From Cyclobacteriaceae bacterium (GTDB taxonomy: Bacteria; Bacteroidota; Bacteroidia; Cytophagales; Cyclobacteriaceae): 64,000 nucleotides of DNA. How positions within the stretch are numbered: position 1 is the stretch's first letter; each line of letters begins with the position of its first letter. Positions 35,043-45,011 of this stretch are shown piece by piece. The stretch covers positions 1,721,501 through 1,785,500 of the forward strand of contig CP075525.1 of the NCBI GenBank assembly GCA_025808415.1, written 5' to 3'. The position numbers were made by a program, and so were the translations under genes. Under the pieces are notes generated by a model, which was given only the letters and a program-made list of their open reading frames with translations, was not told the DNA's origin and did no database searches.

Positions 35043-35722
35043 TATTCAGCCTTCAGTATAAAGCCCATGCCCGACTTGGTATGAATAAGTTTTTTATCGA
35101 ATTCCTTATCAATCTTTTTTCGCAGATAATTAATGTACACATCAATAAAATTTGTACCTGTATCAAAATGTGTATTCCATACCTTCTCGGCAATTTCTGT
35201 TCGCGACAAAACCCGCTCAGGGTTTGAAAGCATGAAATGCAGCAGGTTGAATTCCTTGGGGGTAAGGCTGATTTCTGTTTGGTCCCGCTTTACGATTTTG
35301 GTGTGGAGGTTCATTTCAAGATCGGCATAGGTTAAAACGTGGGTCGCATTACCGGTTGTTTTGCTGTTTCGCTTTAGCAACGCACGAATACGCACTAATA
35401 ATTCACGCATTTCAAAAGGTTTTACCAGGTAATCATCCGCCCCGGCATCGAAACCCTCCACTTTGTCATCGGTAGTTCCTAAGGCTGTTAGCATGATAAT
35501 CGGCACGTGTGGCTTAAGCCGGTTTATTTCTTTGCACACTTCGAGCCCGCTTAATTTTGGAAGGATAATGTCTGTTATCACCAGGTCATAATCGTGTTGT
35601 GACACGAGTTTTTTTCCCGCAAGGCCATCGTAAGCCACAGTGGTTTCAAAGCCCTGTTCGTCCAGCCCTCTTTTTATAAGTTCTGAAACCCGCGCATCAT
35701 CCTCTATGACCAGAATTTTCAT
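35042..35722 (-). CDS. OmpR/PhoB-family response regulator
   Basis: A 226-residue DNA-binding regulator. The receiver domain begins MKILVIEDDARV, with Asp51 (VITDIILPKLSG) as phosphorylation site, the conserved Thr in MLTALG and Lys in DDYLVKPFEMREL. A winged-helix effector follows with LTPKEFNLLHFML and the recognition region VDVYINYLRKKID. I used the ATG at 35722, because the upstream ATG in the same frame would add ten residues ahead of the canonical receiver start. It is the first gene of the pair with the kinase and lies about 95 bases from leuS on the same strand. Confidence 0.93.
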   Translation of the reverse strand: MKILVIEDDARVSELIKRGLDEQGFETTVAYDGLAGKKLVSQHDYDLVITDIILPKLSGLEVCKEINRLKPHVPIIMLTALGTTDDKVEGFDAGADDYLVKPFEMRELLVRIRALLKRNSKTTGNATHVLTYADLEMNLHTKIVKRDQTEISLTPKEFNLLHFMLSNPERVLSRTEIAEKVWNTHFDTGTNFIDVYINYLRKKIDKEFDKKLIHTKSGMGFILKAE

Positions 35723-35816
35723 GGGTGCAAAGGTATTCAATGCAACCATCACAGAAAATGCAGGTCAGGGATATACCTGAAGCTGCAGCAGAATCTCTGA
35801 ACCTGGTTTTTACCCG

Positions 35817-38618
35817 TTAAACTACCACATTCACAATCTTGCCGGGCACCACAATAACTTTTTTGGGTGGCTTGCCTTCGGTCCATTTGGTTACGGCCTC
35901 CGATGCCAGTACCAGTTTTTCAATGTCTTCCTTCGGCATGTCAAGGGCGAATTCCATTTTGGTGCGCACCTTGCCGTTGATGGAAATGGGATACTCGAAC
36001 GAACTTTCTTTCAGGTACTCATCATTAACGGCAGGGAACTTCGCTTTCAAAATGGAATTCGTATGGCCCAGTTTTTCCCACAGCTCTTCGGTAATGTGCG
36101 GGGCGTAAGGGGCGAGGGCAATGACCAGGGGTTGCAGGATTTCTTTCTTATTGCACTTCAACGAGCCCAACTCATTTACACAAATCATGAACTCACTCAC
36201 GGTGGTGTTAAACGAAAAGTTGTTGATGTCCTGTTCAACTTTCTTTAACGTTTTATGAAGTACTTTTAATTCATCGCGTGCAGGGGTTGCATCGCTCACA
36301 TTCCAGTTACCTTGTGCATCATGGAACAGGTTCCAGAACTTACGCAAAAATTTAAAGACACCATCAATGCCGTTGGTGTTCCAGGGTTTACTTAACTCCA
36401 AGGGCCCCAGGAACATTTCGTATAAACGCAAAGTATCGGCACCATAGTTGGAAATAATGTCGTCAGGGTTAACAACGTTGTGCTTCGACTTTGACATTTT
36501 CTCTACTTCTGAACCACAGATGTATTTTCCGTTTTCCAGGATGAACTCCGCATTTGCAAAATCGGTTCGCCAATTTTTAAAGCCTTCAATGTCGAGCACA
36601 TCGTTATCCACAAGGGTTACATCTGCATGTAAAGCGGTTGTTTCGTACCCGTTTTTCAGGTTCTTTGAAACGAACTTATTTGTGCCATTTATTCTGTAAA
36701 CAAACTTTGACATGCCTTGTATATGCCCCTGATTAATCAACTTTTTAAAAGGCTCCTCTTTACTAACATAGCCTAAATCTTTTAAGGCCTTGCACCAGAA
36801 GCGCGAGTACAGCAAATGCCCGGTGGCGTGTTCACTGCCGCCCATGTACAGGTCAACATCCTGCCAGTATTGCTCAGCTTCCCGAGAGCAGAAGGCATCA
36901 TCATTCTGCGGATCCATATACCGGAACCAATACCAGCTTGAACCTGCCCAGCCGGGCATGGTGGTAAGTTCATACGCATGGCCGTTGTAGTTCCAGTTCT
37001 TTGCCCTGGCCAACGGTGGCTCACCGGTTTCGGTTGGTTTATATTCGTCAATTTCAGGCAGGGTAACGGGCAAATCTTTTTCCGCTACCAGTTTTGGAAT
37101 GCCATCTTTAAAGTAAACAGGAAAGGGCTCGCCCCAATAGCGCTGCCTGCCGAAAATGGCATCGCGCATGCGGTAGTTCACTTTGCCCTTACCAATTCCT
37201 TTTTCTTCCACAAACTTAATCCCGGCTTCAATGGCTTCATTAACGGTAAGCCCGTTCATGAAACCGGAGTTGATGATTTGTGCATCCCAGCTAACAAAGG
37301 CTTCTTTTTCAACGCTGGGGCCTTCAACCACCTGCACAATGGGTAAACCAAAGTGTTTCGCAAACCGATGGTCGCGTTCATCATGACCGGGAACCGCCAT
37401 AACAGCACCTGTACCGTAACCGGCCAAAACATAATCCGAAATCCAGACAGGAATGCGCTCGTTGTTAAACGGATTGATGGCGTATGCGCCCGTAAAGGCA
37501 CCGCTTACGCGTTTCACTTCGCTCATGCGCTCGCGTTCGCTGCGGTTTTTTGCTACTTCAACATAGGCGTTTACTTCGTTGCGTTGCGCCTCGGTAGTGA
37601 TTTTATCCACGAGTTCATGTTCGGGCGCCAGCACTAAAAATGTAGCGCCAAAAATAGTATCGATGCGCGTTGTGAATACTTCAATCCTGAAGGTTGAATG
37701 TTGAATATTGAATTCCAACTGTGCGCCTTTGCTCTTTCCAATCCAGTTGCGTTGCATTTCTTTCAAAGGCTCCGGCCAGTCGATCGCATCCAATCCGGCA
37801 AGCAACCGTTCGGCATAGGCCGAAATACGCATACTCCATTGCAGCATTTTTATACGTTCAACCGGGTAGCCGCCACGCTCGCTCACACCATCTTTCACTT
37901 CATCGTTTGAAAGTACGGTGCCTAACGCGGCACACCAGTTTACCATGGTTTCGCTTTGGTAAGCTATTCGGTAATGTTGCAGAAAGCTCTCCTTTTCTTT
38001 TTCATTAAAGCTATTCCATTCATCGGCCGTAATAATAGGTGTATCGTCATCGCACGCTGCTTGAATACGCTGATTACCGTTATTCTCTAATTCAGCAACC
38101 AATGTATTGATGTGTTCTGTCTTTCCTTCTATTGACAATTGGCCATTGGCTATCGGCTTTTTGTTGTACCACGCATTAAACAACTGCATGAAGATCCATT
38201 GTGTCCATTTGTAGTACTTAGGGTCGCAGGTTTGTACTTCACGGCTCCAGTCGTAAGAGAAACCGATTTGCCTGAGTTGACGCTTATAGGTTTCGATATT
38301 CCTGGCGGTGGTAATGGCGGGATGCTGACCAGTTTGGATGGCGTATTGTTCTGCCGGAAGGCCAAAGGCATCAAAGCCCATGGGGTGCAGCACATTGAAA
38401 CCTTTTAAGCGCTTGTACCGCGATACAATATCAGTGGCAATATAGCCGAGGGGGTGCCCCACATGAAGTCCGGCCCCTGAGGGGTAGGGGAACATATCCA
38501 GCACATAGTACTTTGGCTTTGAGGGGTCAGTTTCTACTGTATAGATTCCGCCCTTTTCCCATTTATCCTGCCATTTTTGCTCAATGCGTCTGATCTCTTC
38601 TTTGCTGTATTCGGCCAT
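35817..38618 (-). CDS. leuS: Leucyl-tRNA synthetase
   Basis: A 933-residue class I synthetase charging tRNA-Leu. The HIGH-type motif lies in [16 protein letters not shown] and the KMSKS loop in [11 protein letters not shown]. The CP1 editing domain includes the family segment [14 protein letters not shown] and later [10 protein letters not shown]-terminal anticodon-binding helices and a final [12 protein letters not shown] complete it. Two stretches look repeat-derived: about residues 153-165 ([10 protein letters not shown]) and just before the editing-domain VFTTR ([10 protein letters not shown]). The latter is encoded by ATTCAA-type repeats like those found between genes. Both are in frame and should lie in tolerant surface regions. 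Confidence 0.97.
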   Translation of the reverse strand: MAEYSKEEIRRIEQKWQDKWEKGGIYTVETDPSKPKYYVLDMFPYPSGAGLHVGHPLGYIATDIVSRYKRLKGFNVLHPMGFDAFGLPAEQYAIQTGQHPAITTARNIETYKRQLRQIGFSYDWSREVQTCDPKYYKWTQWIFMQLFNAWYNKKPIANGQLSIEGKTEHINTLVAELENNGNQRIQAACDDDTPIITADEWNSFNEKEKESFLQHYRIAYQSETMVNWCAALGTVLSNDEVKDGVSERGGYPVERIKMLQWSMRISAYAERLLAGLDAIDWPEPLKEMQRNWIGKSKGAQLEFNIQHSTFRIEVFTTRIDTIFGATFLVLAPEHELVDKITTEAQRNEVNAYVEVAKNRSERERMSEVKRVSGAFTGAYAINPFNNERIPVWISDYVLAGYGTGAVMAVPGHDERDHRFAKHFGLPIVQVVEGPSVEKEAFVSWDAQIINSGFMNGLTVNEAIEAGIKFVEEKGIGKGKVNYRMRDAIFGRQRYWGEPFPVYFKDGIPKLVAEKDLPVTLPEIDEYKPTETGEPPLARAKNWNYNGHAYELTTMPGWAGSSWYWFRYMDPQNDDAFCSREAEQYWQDVDLYMGGSEHATGHLLYSRFWCKALKDLGYVSKEEPFKKLINQGHIQGMSKFVYRINGTNKFVSKNLKNGYETTALHADVTLVDNDVLDIEGFKNWRTDFANAEFILENGKYICGSEVEKMSKSKHNVVNPDDIISNYGADTLRLYEMFLGPLELSKPWNTNGIDGVFKFLRKFWNLFHDAQGNWNVSDATPARDELKVLHKTLKKVEQDINNFSFNTTVSEFMICVNELGSLKCNKKEILQPLVIALAPYAPHITEELWEKLGHTNSILKAKFPAVNDEYLKESSFEYPISINGKVRTKMEFALDMPKEDIEKLVLASEAVTKWTEGKPPKKVIVVPGKIVNVVV

Positions 38619-38646
38619 TACAATGCTTTACTTTTGTTAGAACCCG

Positions 38647-38654
38647 CAAAAATA
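38647..38654 (-). promoter_or_regulatory. Candidate -7 box for leuS
   Basis: On the minus strand TATTTTTG matches TAnnTTTG and lies about 30 bases upstream of the leuS ATG, giving a leader of roughly 20 bases. No clear -33 TTTG is present at the expected spacing. Confidence 0.4.
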
Positions 38655-38737
38655 AGCCAATCCATTAAATAGCACCATTTAGCATCTTAAAAATACAGGA
38701 GGTGTAATTTATGGGCTGACTGATATACTAAAGGCTT

Positions 38738-41188
38738 ATGCGATGTTTATGGATCATTCTTTTCGGGGCTGCAAGCCTGGGTTCATGGGCACAGCAGGTA
38801 TTACGGGGTAAAGTAGTTGATAGCCTCCGGCTTGAGCCTGTGGCTTTTGCCAACCTCATCCTGGATGATGGCGTAAGTGGGACCACCACAAGCATTGATG
38901 GGCACTATGAACTGCGGTTACCCGCGGGTTACTCCGGTAATATCCTGCTTTCGCATGTAAGCTATAAACGCAGGCAAGTTACTATTGAATTTCTGCAGCA
39001 AAATGCAGTTGTAAGGTTGGTGCCCGGCTTAACGGTACTGCAGGAACTTGTTTTTGTTGCCGGTGAAAACCCGGCCTTGCGCATTGTTCGCGAAGCGGTT
39101 AAAAACAGGAAATTACACGATCCGGATAACCTTGAATCGTACGCGTATCATTCCTATAACAAATTTGTGATCAAGCCCAGCGAAGTTGATTCAGCTTACC
39201 TTATAAAATTAAATGGGTTTCGCGCTAAGGCGGATACCACAACGTTAACCAAATCCGAAAAGGAGTTTCTTCAGTTTGAGAGCCTTGCTGAAAAAATGCA
39301 CCTTTTCATGACCGAATCAGTAACCGAGAAAAAGGTTATCAACCCAAATCGCGATAAAGAAACACTGCTCGCTTTTCGTGCTTCGGGTTTTAAAAGCCCG
39401 CTGTTTGCCAATGTGGCCACCGACTATCAGCCATTTTCTTTTTATAAGGACATCATCTCTTTGCTGGGAAAAGATTTTTTAAACCCGATCAGTAAAAACT
39501 CTGAAACCCGCTATAATTTTTACTTAACCGACACCACATTTTTTGAAGCCGATACCGTTTACATCATTCAATACGAACCTAAAAAAGGAAAATTGATCAA
39601 CGGTTTGAAAGGCATGGTTTCAATCAGCACCGATGGCTATGCAATAAAAAATGTAATTGCCGCTTCGGCCGATACGCTAGCCTTAACCGGAATATTGATA
39701 CAACAGCATTACAATAAGGTGGATGGTAAATGGTTTCCTGATCAACTCAACACCGACATTTATTTTAATGATCTGAAAATAGCCGACCGGTATATGATGG
39801 CGCAACACCGCAGTTTTATTCGCGATGTTAAAATCAATCCTGAGTTAAAACGCTCTTCATTTGGCGATATAAAAGTGGATTTAACCATTCCGCAACCCCA
39901 GCTTAATGATGAGTTGCTCAACCGGTATAGGAACGCACCTATCGACATGAAGGAAGCCAGGACTTACACCACGCTTGATTCGGCCATGGCACGTATAAAG
40001 TGGATAGATAAATTTTTAAATGCTGCGGCCACACAGGCCTGGCCATTAGGTTACTTCGAAGCGGATCTGACAAAACTTATGCGCGTAAATGTTCATGAAG
40101 GATTGCGTTTGGGTACCGGTTTATATACCTCACCCATGTTTTCAACATGGTTGAGACTGGGTGGGTATGTAGCCTACGGATTTAAAGATAGGGAAGTTAA
40201 GTATGGTGCTGATGTGCGCTTTACGCTGAATGCCAACAAAGATGTTTATCTGCAGGCGGCTTACAGAAATGATATTTACGAAACCGGTTATTCGCACGAA
40301 ACCGAAAACCAGAATTTGCTTGTGCCGGCCGATCGTTTTCGCAAGCTCTTAAGTTCGCGCTATGATCAAACAGAGGCCTTTCGGTTGGAAGCTGGTGCAA
40401 AATTGTTGCCCAGGCTCAACGCGTTGATCTACTCAAGCCGTGTTGAAATTAATCCAACCTATAACTACGAGCTTACTTTTAAAGGAGAAAACCTGGCAGT
40501 TTTTAATCTCTCCGAAGCAGGGGTAACCTTACGGTATGCAGGCCGTGAAAACTTTACCCGGCTGGCCGGTAAGAAAATTTTTCTAGGAAGGGAGTGGCCA
40601 TTTATTTCGGTAACCTATGCCCGCACAAATTCTTTATTTGGCGCGCAGGATTTTGCCTACAATCGTTACGAATGGGTTTCACGGTTTCAGCTAAAGCACC
40701 GCCCAAAGGGCATAACACGGTTGGCGGTATACGCGGGTATGATAGATGGTATAGCACCCTACGGACAACTCTATACCGGCCGTGGTGCACGTGAAGTTAC
40801 CGGAGCCTATGTTGATGGGTTCTTTCAAACCATGGACCTGTATGAATTCACCGCATCACAATATGCTTCTGTATTCTTTCATCATAATTTTGGTAGCTTC
40901 TTGTTTGATACCCAGTATAGCAAGCCCGAACTTGTGTTGTATCAGCATGCGGGCATTGGCCTCTTAAAGTACAGGCAATCCCACAACTTACCTGACTTTG
41001 CTTTAACTGATTTTCGTAAAGGTTTCTATGAATCTGGTGTTGGTTTGAACAACCTTATTCGTTGGAAGTATGCCAACGTAGCTTATTATGGGTTAGGAGG
41101 AAGTGTGTTTTATCGTTATGGACCCTATCAATTGGACCAGCCATCTAAAAATTTCGTGTTCCGGCTTACTTTCAATATTGTTTTTTAA
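38738..41188 (+). CDS. DUF5686 outer-membrane protein with carboxypeptidase-like N-terminal domain
   Basis: An 816-residue exported protein. The signal peptide (ending GSWAQ) is followed by a CarboxypepD_reg-like beta-sandwich (about residues 22-105, LRGKVVDSLRLEPVAFANLIL to LQELVFVAGENP). Next comes the DUF5686 region with HSYNKFVIKPSEVDSAYL, and a C-terminal barrel-like half ending FVFRLTFNIVF with terminal Phe. The domain order is that of a widespread Bacteroidetes outer-membrane family of unknown function. It is divergent from leuS, with 119 bases between them, and is followed by a TonB receptor gene 141 bases downstream. Confidence 0.88.
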   Translation: MRCLWIILFGAASLGSWAQQVLRGKVVDSLRLEPVAFANLILDDGVSGTTTSIDGHYELRLPAGYSGNILLSHVSYKRRQVTIEFLQQNAVVRLVPGLTVLQELVFVAGENPALRIVREAVKNRKLHDPDNLESYAYHSYNKFVIKPSEVDSAYLIKLNGFRAKADTTTLTKSEKEFLQFESLAEKMHLFMTESVTEKKVINPNRDKETLLAFRASGFKSPLFANVATDYQPFSFYKDIISLLGKDFLNPISKNSETRYNFYLTDTTFFEADTVYIIQYEPKKGKLINGLKGMVSISTDGYAIKNVIAASADTLALTGILIQQHYNKVDGKWFPDQLNTDIYFNDLKIADRYMMAQHRSFIRDVKINPELKRSSFGDIKVDLTIPQPQLNDELLNRYRNAPIDMKEARTYTTLDSAMARIKWIDKFLNAAATQAWPLGYFEADLTKLMRVNVHEGLRLGTGLYTSPMFSTWLRLGGYVAYGFKDREVKYGADVRFTLNANKDVYLQAAYRNDIYETGYSHETENQNLLVPADRFRKLLSSRYDQTEAFRLEAGAKLLPRLNALIYSSRVEINPTYNYELTFKGENLAVFNLSEAGVTLRYAGRENFTRLAGKKIFLGREWPFISVTYARTNSLFGAQDFAYNRYEWVSRFQLKHRPKGITRLAVYAGMIDGIAPYGQLYTGRGAREVTGAYVDGFFQTMDLYEFTASQYASVFFHHNFGSFLFDTQYSKPELVLYQHAGIGLLKYRQSHNLPDFALTDFRKGFYESGVGLNNLIRWKYANVAYYGLGGSVFYRYGPYQLDQPSKNFVFRLTFNIVF

Positions 41189-41329
41189 CCATTCTGGCAA
41201 GTTTTCACGGTAAGCCAAAAACAGTTCAGTATAAGGTTCCTACAATTCATCCGGTAAACACAACAATCGGGTAACTCTTTTTCGAAATGCTTTATAAGGC
41301 CAACCATTTTTACTCCACAAAGCAAAAAA

Positions 41330-43486
41330 ATGGACCAGCCCGTGAAAAGAATACTTATCCTCGTTTTTGTTCTGGTTACCGGAACCTTAGCAGCGCAAAC
41401 AAAAATTTCCGGAACCGTAGTTGATGCGAAGGGCGAACCGGTGCCCGGAGCAAACGTATTGTTATTGGATACCTACGATGGCGCAACATCGGGCACTGAC
41501 GGCAAGTTTTTGTTTACCACTGCCGAGCTAGGCCTGCAAACCCTGGCGGTGAAATTTATTGGTTACAAAGAATTTCGTTTACAGATTGATTTAAGTAAAC
41601 CGCAAAACAATTTATCGGTAACCCTTAAGGAGGAAGTTAACCAACTGGAGGCAGTAACCATTACCGCAGGTGCCTTTGCTGCCAGTGACGAGTCGCGCAG
41701 GACGATTTTTAAAGCATTGGATATTGCGACCACGGCAGGCGCCACAGCCGACATTGCAGGGGCACTGAATACCTTGCCGGGCACGCAAAAAGTGGGCGAA
41801 GAAGGAAGGCTTTTTGTGCGCGGTGGCGATGGCAACGAAGCCCGCACCTTTATTGATGGTATACTGGTGCTGGATGCCTATGGTCCCGCTGCACCAAACA
41901 CGCCCACACGTCAGCGTTTTCTTCCCTTCATGTTTAAAGGAACAAGCTTCAGCACCGGGGGCTATTCGGCAGAGTATGGCCAGGCGCTTTCTTCAGCTTT
42001 GGTGCTCGACTCAAAAGATGAGGAGCAACTTTCGCGCACCGATATAGGAATACTTTCGGTAGGTGCCGATGTAGCCCATACACAAGCCTGGGAAAGGGCA
42101 TCGTGGGCGGGCAAAGTTAGCTACACTAATATCAGGCCGTATTTCGGGTTGATCAACCAGGAGGTTGATTGGGATAAAGCACCCGTTTCATGGGGAGCCA
42201 GTTCAGCTTACCGGCAACGTGTGGGGCCGGCCGGTATGTTTAAAGTTTACGGAAATTTTAACCATTCAAACTTTTCACTCTACCAGCATGATATTGATGA
42301 CCCTTCAGTAAAAACACTCCTCGACCTGACCAACAAGTTTCGCTACCTCAACGGGTCGTACAAAACAGCACTGAACAAAAAGTGGATGGTGCGCAGTGGC
42401 GTTTCCTATACACTAACAGCCAATGATATGAAACGCGGTGACCTTGGATTGAATGATTTTGATGAAGGCATACACGCCAAGGTGGCTTTTGACGGCTCAT
42501 TGTCCGACAAGGTTGAACTGCGCACCGGTGCCGAAATGATCAAACGCAGTTACCAGGCCGGTGTGGATACTTCATTAGTGGTGCTTGGATTTAATGAAAT
42601 TATTACAGCAGCCTTTACTGAAGCCGATGTGTACACGAGCAACAAATTTGTTACCCGAGTAGGCGGAAGGTTTGAGCACAATAGTTTACTCAACCGGGCA
42701 TCGGTTGACCCTCGGATTTCGCTCGCATACAAAACCGGAAAAAAAGGACAGGTTTCATTGGCCTATGGTCAATTCCGGCAATCGCCTAAAAATGAATGGT
42801 TGCGGTGGAACACTGGCCTCGAAGCCGAAAAAGCCGATCACTACATTCTCAATTACCAGGTCATTGACAACCGAAGAACATTTCGGGTAGAAACGTATTA
42901 CAAAACCTACCGCGATTTGGTAAAGTTTAATAATGGCAACCCGACCGAGCTTACCAACGATGGCAGTGGTTTTGCCCGCGGTGTTGAATTTTTCTGGCGC
43001 GATAACCAAACCTTTCGCAACATCGACTACTGGGTTTCCTATTCTTTTTTGGATACTGAGCGTAACTACCTGAATACACCCTACGCAGTTACCCCTTCAT
43101 TTGCCTCGGCACATAACTTCTCCTTGGTGTACAAGCATTTTATTTCAAAAATCAAATCGCAAATCGGATTTACGTATTCCTTCACCAGCGGCAGGCCATA
43201 CAACAACCCGAACGAAGATGATTTCAACGGAAGTAAAACCAAAAGCTATCAGGATTTAAGCGGCAACATCAGTTACCTGCCCAAACCTAACCTGATTGTT
43301 TATTTCTCTTGCACCAACCTGTTGGGCCGCGATAATATTTTCGGTTACGAGTATAGCCATACACCCAATAGTGAGGGTATTTTTAACAACCGCCCCATAC
43401 GGCAAGCCGCGCCTCGCTTCGTATTCCTGGGCGTATTTATTACCCTTTCAAAAAACAAAACCATTAACCAACTACCAAGTCTTTAA
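41330..43486 (+). CDS. TonB-dependent receptor
   Basis: A 718-residue outer-membrane receptor. It has a signal peptide (ending TLAAQ), an N-terminal carboxypeptidase-like domain (about 24-110, ISGTVVDAKGEPVPGANVLL), a plug with VKFIGYKE then LNTLPGTQKVGEEGRLFVRGGDGNEARTF in pieces, and a long beta-barrel. It has no SusD partner, so it is unlikely to be a classical glycan importer. The ligand is unknown. The next gene, 18 bases downstream, encodes a small secreted TPR-like protein and is probably co-transcribed, a pairing seen with other small Bacteroidetes receptors. Confidence 0.92.
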   Translation: MDQPVKRILILVFVLVTGTLAAQTKISGTVVDAKGEPVPGANVLLLDTYDGATSGTDGKFLFTTAELGLQTLAVKFIGYKEFRLQIDLSKPQNNLSVTLKEEVNQLEAVTITAGAFAASDESRRTIFKALDIATTAGATADIAGALNTLPGTQKVGEEGRLFVRGGDGNEARTFIDGILVLDAYGPAAPNTPTRQRFLPFMFKGTSFSTGGYSAEYGQALSSALVLDSKDEEQLSRTDIGILSVGADVAHTQAWERASWAGKVSYTNIRPYFGLINQEVDWDKAPVSWGASSAYRQRVGPAGMFKVYGNFNHSNFSLYQHDIDDPSVKTLLDLTNKFRYLNGSYKTALNKKWMVRSGVSYTLTANDMKRGDLGLNDFDEGIHAKVAFDGSLSDKVELRTGAEMIKRSYQAGVDTSLVVLGFNEIITAAFTEADVYTSNKFVTRVGGRFEHNSLLNRASVDPRISLAYKTGKKGQVSLAYGQFRQSPKNEWLRWNTGLEAEKADHYILNYQVIDNRRTFRVETYYKTYRDLVKFNNGNPTELTNDGSGFARGVEFFWRDNQTFRNIDYWVSYSFLDTERNYLNTPYAVTPSFASAHNFSLVYKHFISKIKSQIGFTYSFTSGRPYNNPNEDDFNGSKTKSYQDLSGNISYLPKPNLIVYFSCTNLLGRDNIFGYEYSHTPNSEGIFNNRPIRQAAPRFVFLGVFITLSKNKTINQLPSL

Positions 43487-43504
43487 CACTAACCCATTAC
43501 ACGT

Positions 43505-44152
43505 ATGAAAACGATCAACATTATTCCACTCGCATTGTTAGCATTGGCCTTATTGGCATTTAATTCTGCTGCCAACGACCGCTACACCGAATCCATGAAA
43601 AAAAATATACAGGTGGTTTATACTGCTAACACCATCGATGAACTTCAAGCAGCTGTTAATGCCTTTGAGCGCATCGCAGATGCGGAGAAAACCAAGTGGG
43701 AACCCTTTTATTATGCAGGCTTTGGCTATGTAATGATGGCCAGCCGCGAAAAGGAAGTACAGAAAAAGGATCCCTACCTTGACCTGGCACTAAAAGCCAT
43801 TGATAAAGCTAAGACCATAACCAGTACCGAATCGGAAATTGTTGCCTTAGAAGGTTTTGTTCATATGATCCGCGTTACGGTTGATCCTGCTTCGCGCGGC
43901 CAGCAATACTCAGGCTTGGCCATGCAAAATTTCGGCAAGGCCATTGCCTTGAACCCCGAGAACCCGAGGGCGCTTAGCCTGATGGCACAAATGCAATACG
44001 GCACGGCTCAGTTTTTTGGTGCGTCAACGGCCGAAGCTTGTGGGACCTTGAACAGAGCATTAGAGAAATTTGAAACATACAAGTCGGCCAATCCGCTTGC
44101 GCCAGTTTGGGGTAAGCAAATAGCTGAAGGAATGAAAGCGCAGTGTGAATAG
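43505..44152 (+). CDS. Secreted TPR-like protein partnered with the TonB receptor
   Basis: A 215-residue exported protein with a signal peptide (IIPLALLALALLAFNSAAN). The mature part is helical with TPR-like spacing: WEPFYYAGFGYVMMAS, DPYLDLALKAIDKAK, GLAMQNFGKAIALNPENPRAL and LNRALEKFETYKSANP. The third unit is a textbook TPR helix pair. Such proteins act as periplasmic scaffolds. Here it most likely supports the function or regulation of the receptor encoded just upstream. It contains an in-frame A8 run, showing that such runs occur normally in intact genes of this genome. Confidence 0.75.
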   Translation: MKTINIIPLALLALALLAFNSAANDRYTESMKKNIQVVYTANTIDELQAAVNAFERIADAEKTKWEPFYYAGFGYVMMASREKEVQKKDPYLDLALKAIDKAKTITSTESEIVALEGFVHMIRVTVDPASRGQQYSGLAMQNFGKAIALNPENPRALSLMAQMQYGTAQFFGASTAEACGTLNRALEKFETYKSANPLAPVWGKQIAEGMKAQCE

Positions 44153-44162
44153 ACCAAAATAT

Positions 44163-44245
44163 AAGCTATTAGTTTCGAGCTGAAAGCTTCTAGCTACAAG
44201 ACACAAGCTTGAGGCTTGCAGCTAAAAGCTCGAAACTCATAGCTT
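44163..44245. repeat. Long imperfect extragenic palindrome
   Basis: Outer arms of 19 bases (AAGCTATTAGTTTCGAGCT at 44163-44181 and its near-complement at 44227-44245, one mismatch) enclose a 45-base interior rich in AGCTT words that can pair further. It fills most of the gap between the TPR-like gene and the next membrane-protein gene. A weaker AAGCTC/GCTTGAAGCT sequence lies at 18790-18830, possibly a degraded relative. Confidence 0.65.
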
Positions 44246-44281
44246 CAGATAATATACTTTTTCCTAACTACCCAAACAACC

Positions 44282-44953
44282 ATGATTAAACTCCTAACGT
44301 ACACCCACATACTTGCCGGAATAATTTCGCTTATTGTTGCGCCCCTTGCCATGCTTGTTCGAAAAGGTAGTAAGGCACACCGGCTTTGGGGGAAGATTTT
44401 CTTTTGGTGCATGACCTGGATTTGCTTCTCAGCGATTATTCTTTCTACCGTAAAGTGGATCCCCTTCTTGTTGCTGATAGCAGTATTTAGTTACTACTCG
44501 GTCTATGTTGGTTATCGCGCATTGTATCGTAAGCAAATTCATCAGGGCAAAGGTGTTACATGGTTTGATTGGATGGCAGGATCACTGGCTGGATTGTTTA
44601 ATCTATCATTTTTTGTTTGGGGTATGCATCATGTAGTTACAGGCCAAGCAGCCTTCGGATTGTTATCTGCTGGTTTTGGATCGGGCGGTTTGATTATGGT
44701 GTACAATGAAGCGAAAAGCTATATAAAACCTCCGGACGACAAGTTCAGTTGGTTTTATCGGCATATTGGAAGCATGCTGGGTGGGTTTATTGCCTCGGTT
44801 ACAGCTTTTTCAGCACAAGTCATGCATTTTATGCCAGGTGTAATACAGTGGCTATGGCCCAGCCTGGTAGGGGTTCCATTAATTATTTATTGGGTGCGGA
44901 CATACCGGAAGAAACTAGCCACCGGCATGTCATTCCACGAAGCGTTATCGTAA
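44282..44953 (+). CDS. Multi-pass membrane protein, DUF2306-like
   Basis: A 223-residue inner-membrane protein with about seven hydrophobic segments. Histidines lie at the helix ends: YTHILAGIISL at the start, GSKAHRLWGKIFFW, WGMHHVVTGQ and FYRHIGSMLGGF. This pattern of HILAG plus H-R-x-x-G-K resembles DUF2306 and related small haem- or quinone-linked membrane families. No catalytic motif is certain. It ends shortly before the LytS-type kinase gene on the same strand, with a 58-base gap, so co-transcription is possible. Confidence 0.7.
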   Translation: MIKLLTYTHILAGIISLIVAPLAMLVRKGSKAHRLWGKIFFWCMTWICFSAIILSTVKWIPFLLLIAVFSYYSVYVGYRALYRKQIHQGKGVTWFDWMAGSLAGLFNLSFFVWGMHHVVTGQAAFGLLSAGFGSGGLIMVYNEAKSYIKPPDDKFSWFYRHIGSMLGGFIASVTAFSAQVMHFMPGVIQWLWPSLVGVPLIIYWVRTYRKKLATGMSFHEALS

Positions 44954-45011
44954 GAGAAAGACCTTTTCACGAATAATGCTTTTCTTTACTTCTATAAATT
45001 AACCATTAGGT

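Noticed and set aside
33678..35722. Two-component pair as PhoPQ orthologue controlling mgtA
   Set aside because: The domains fit any OmpR-type pair. Proximity alone does not establish orthology, and no shared operator was found.
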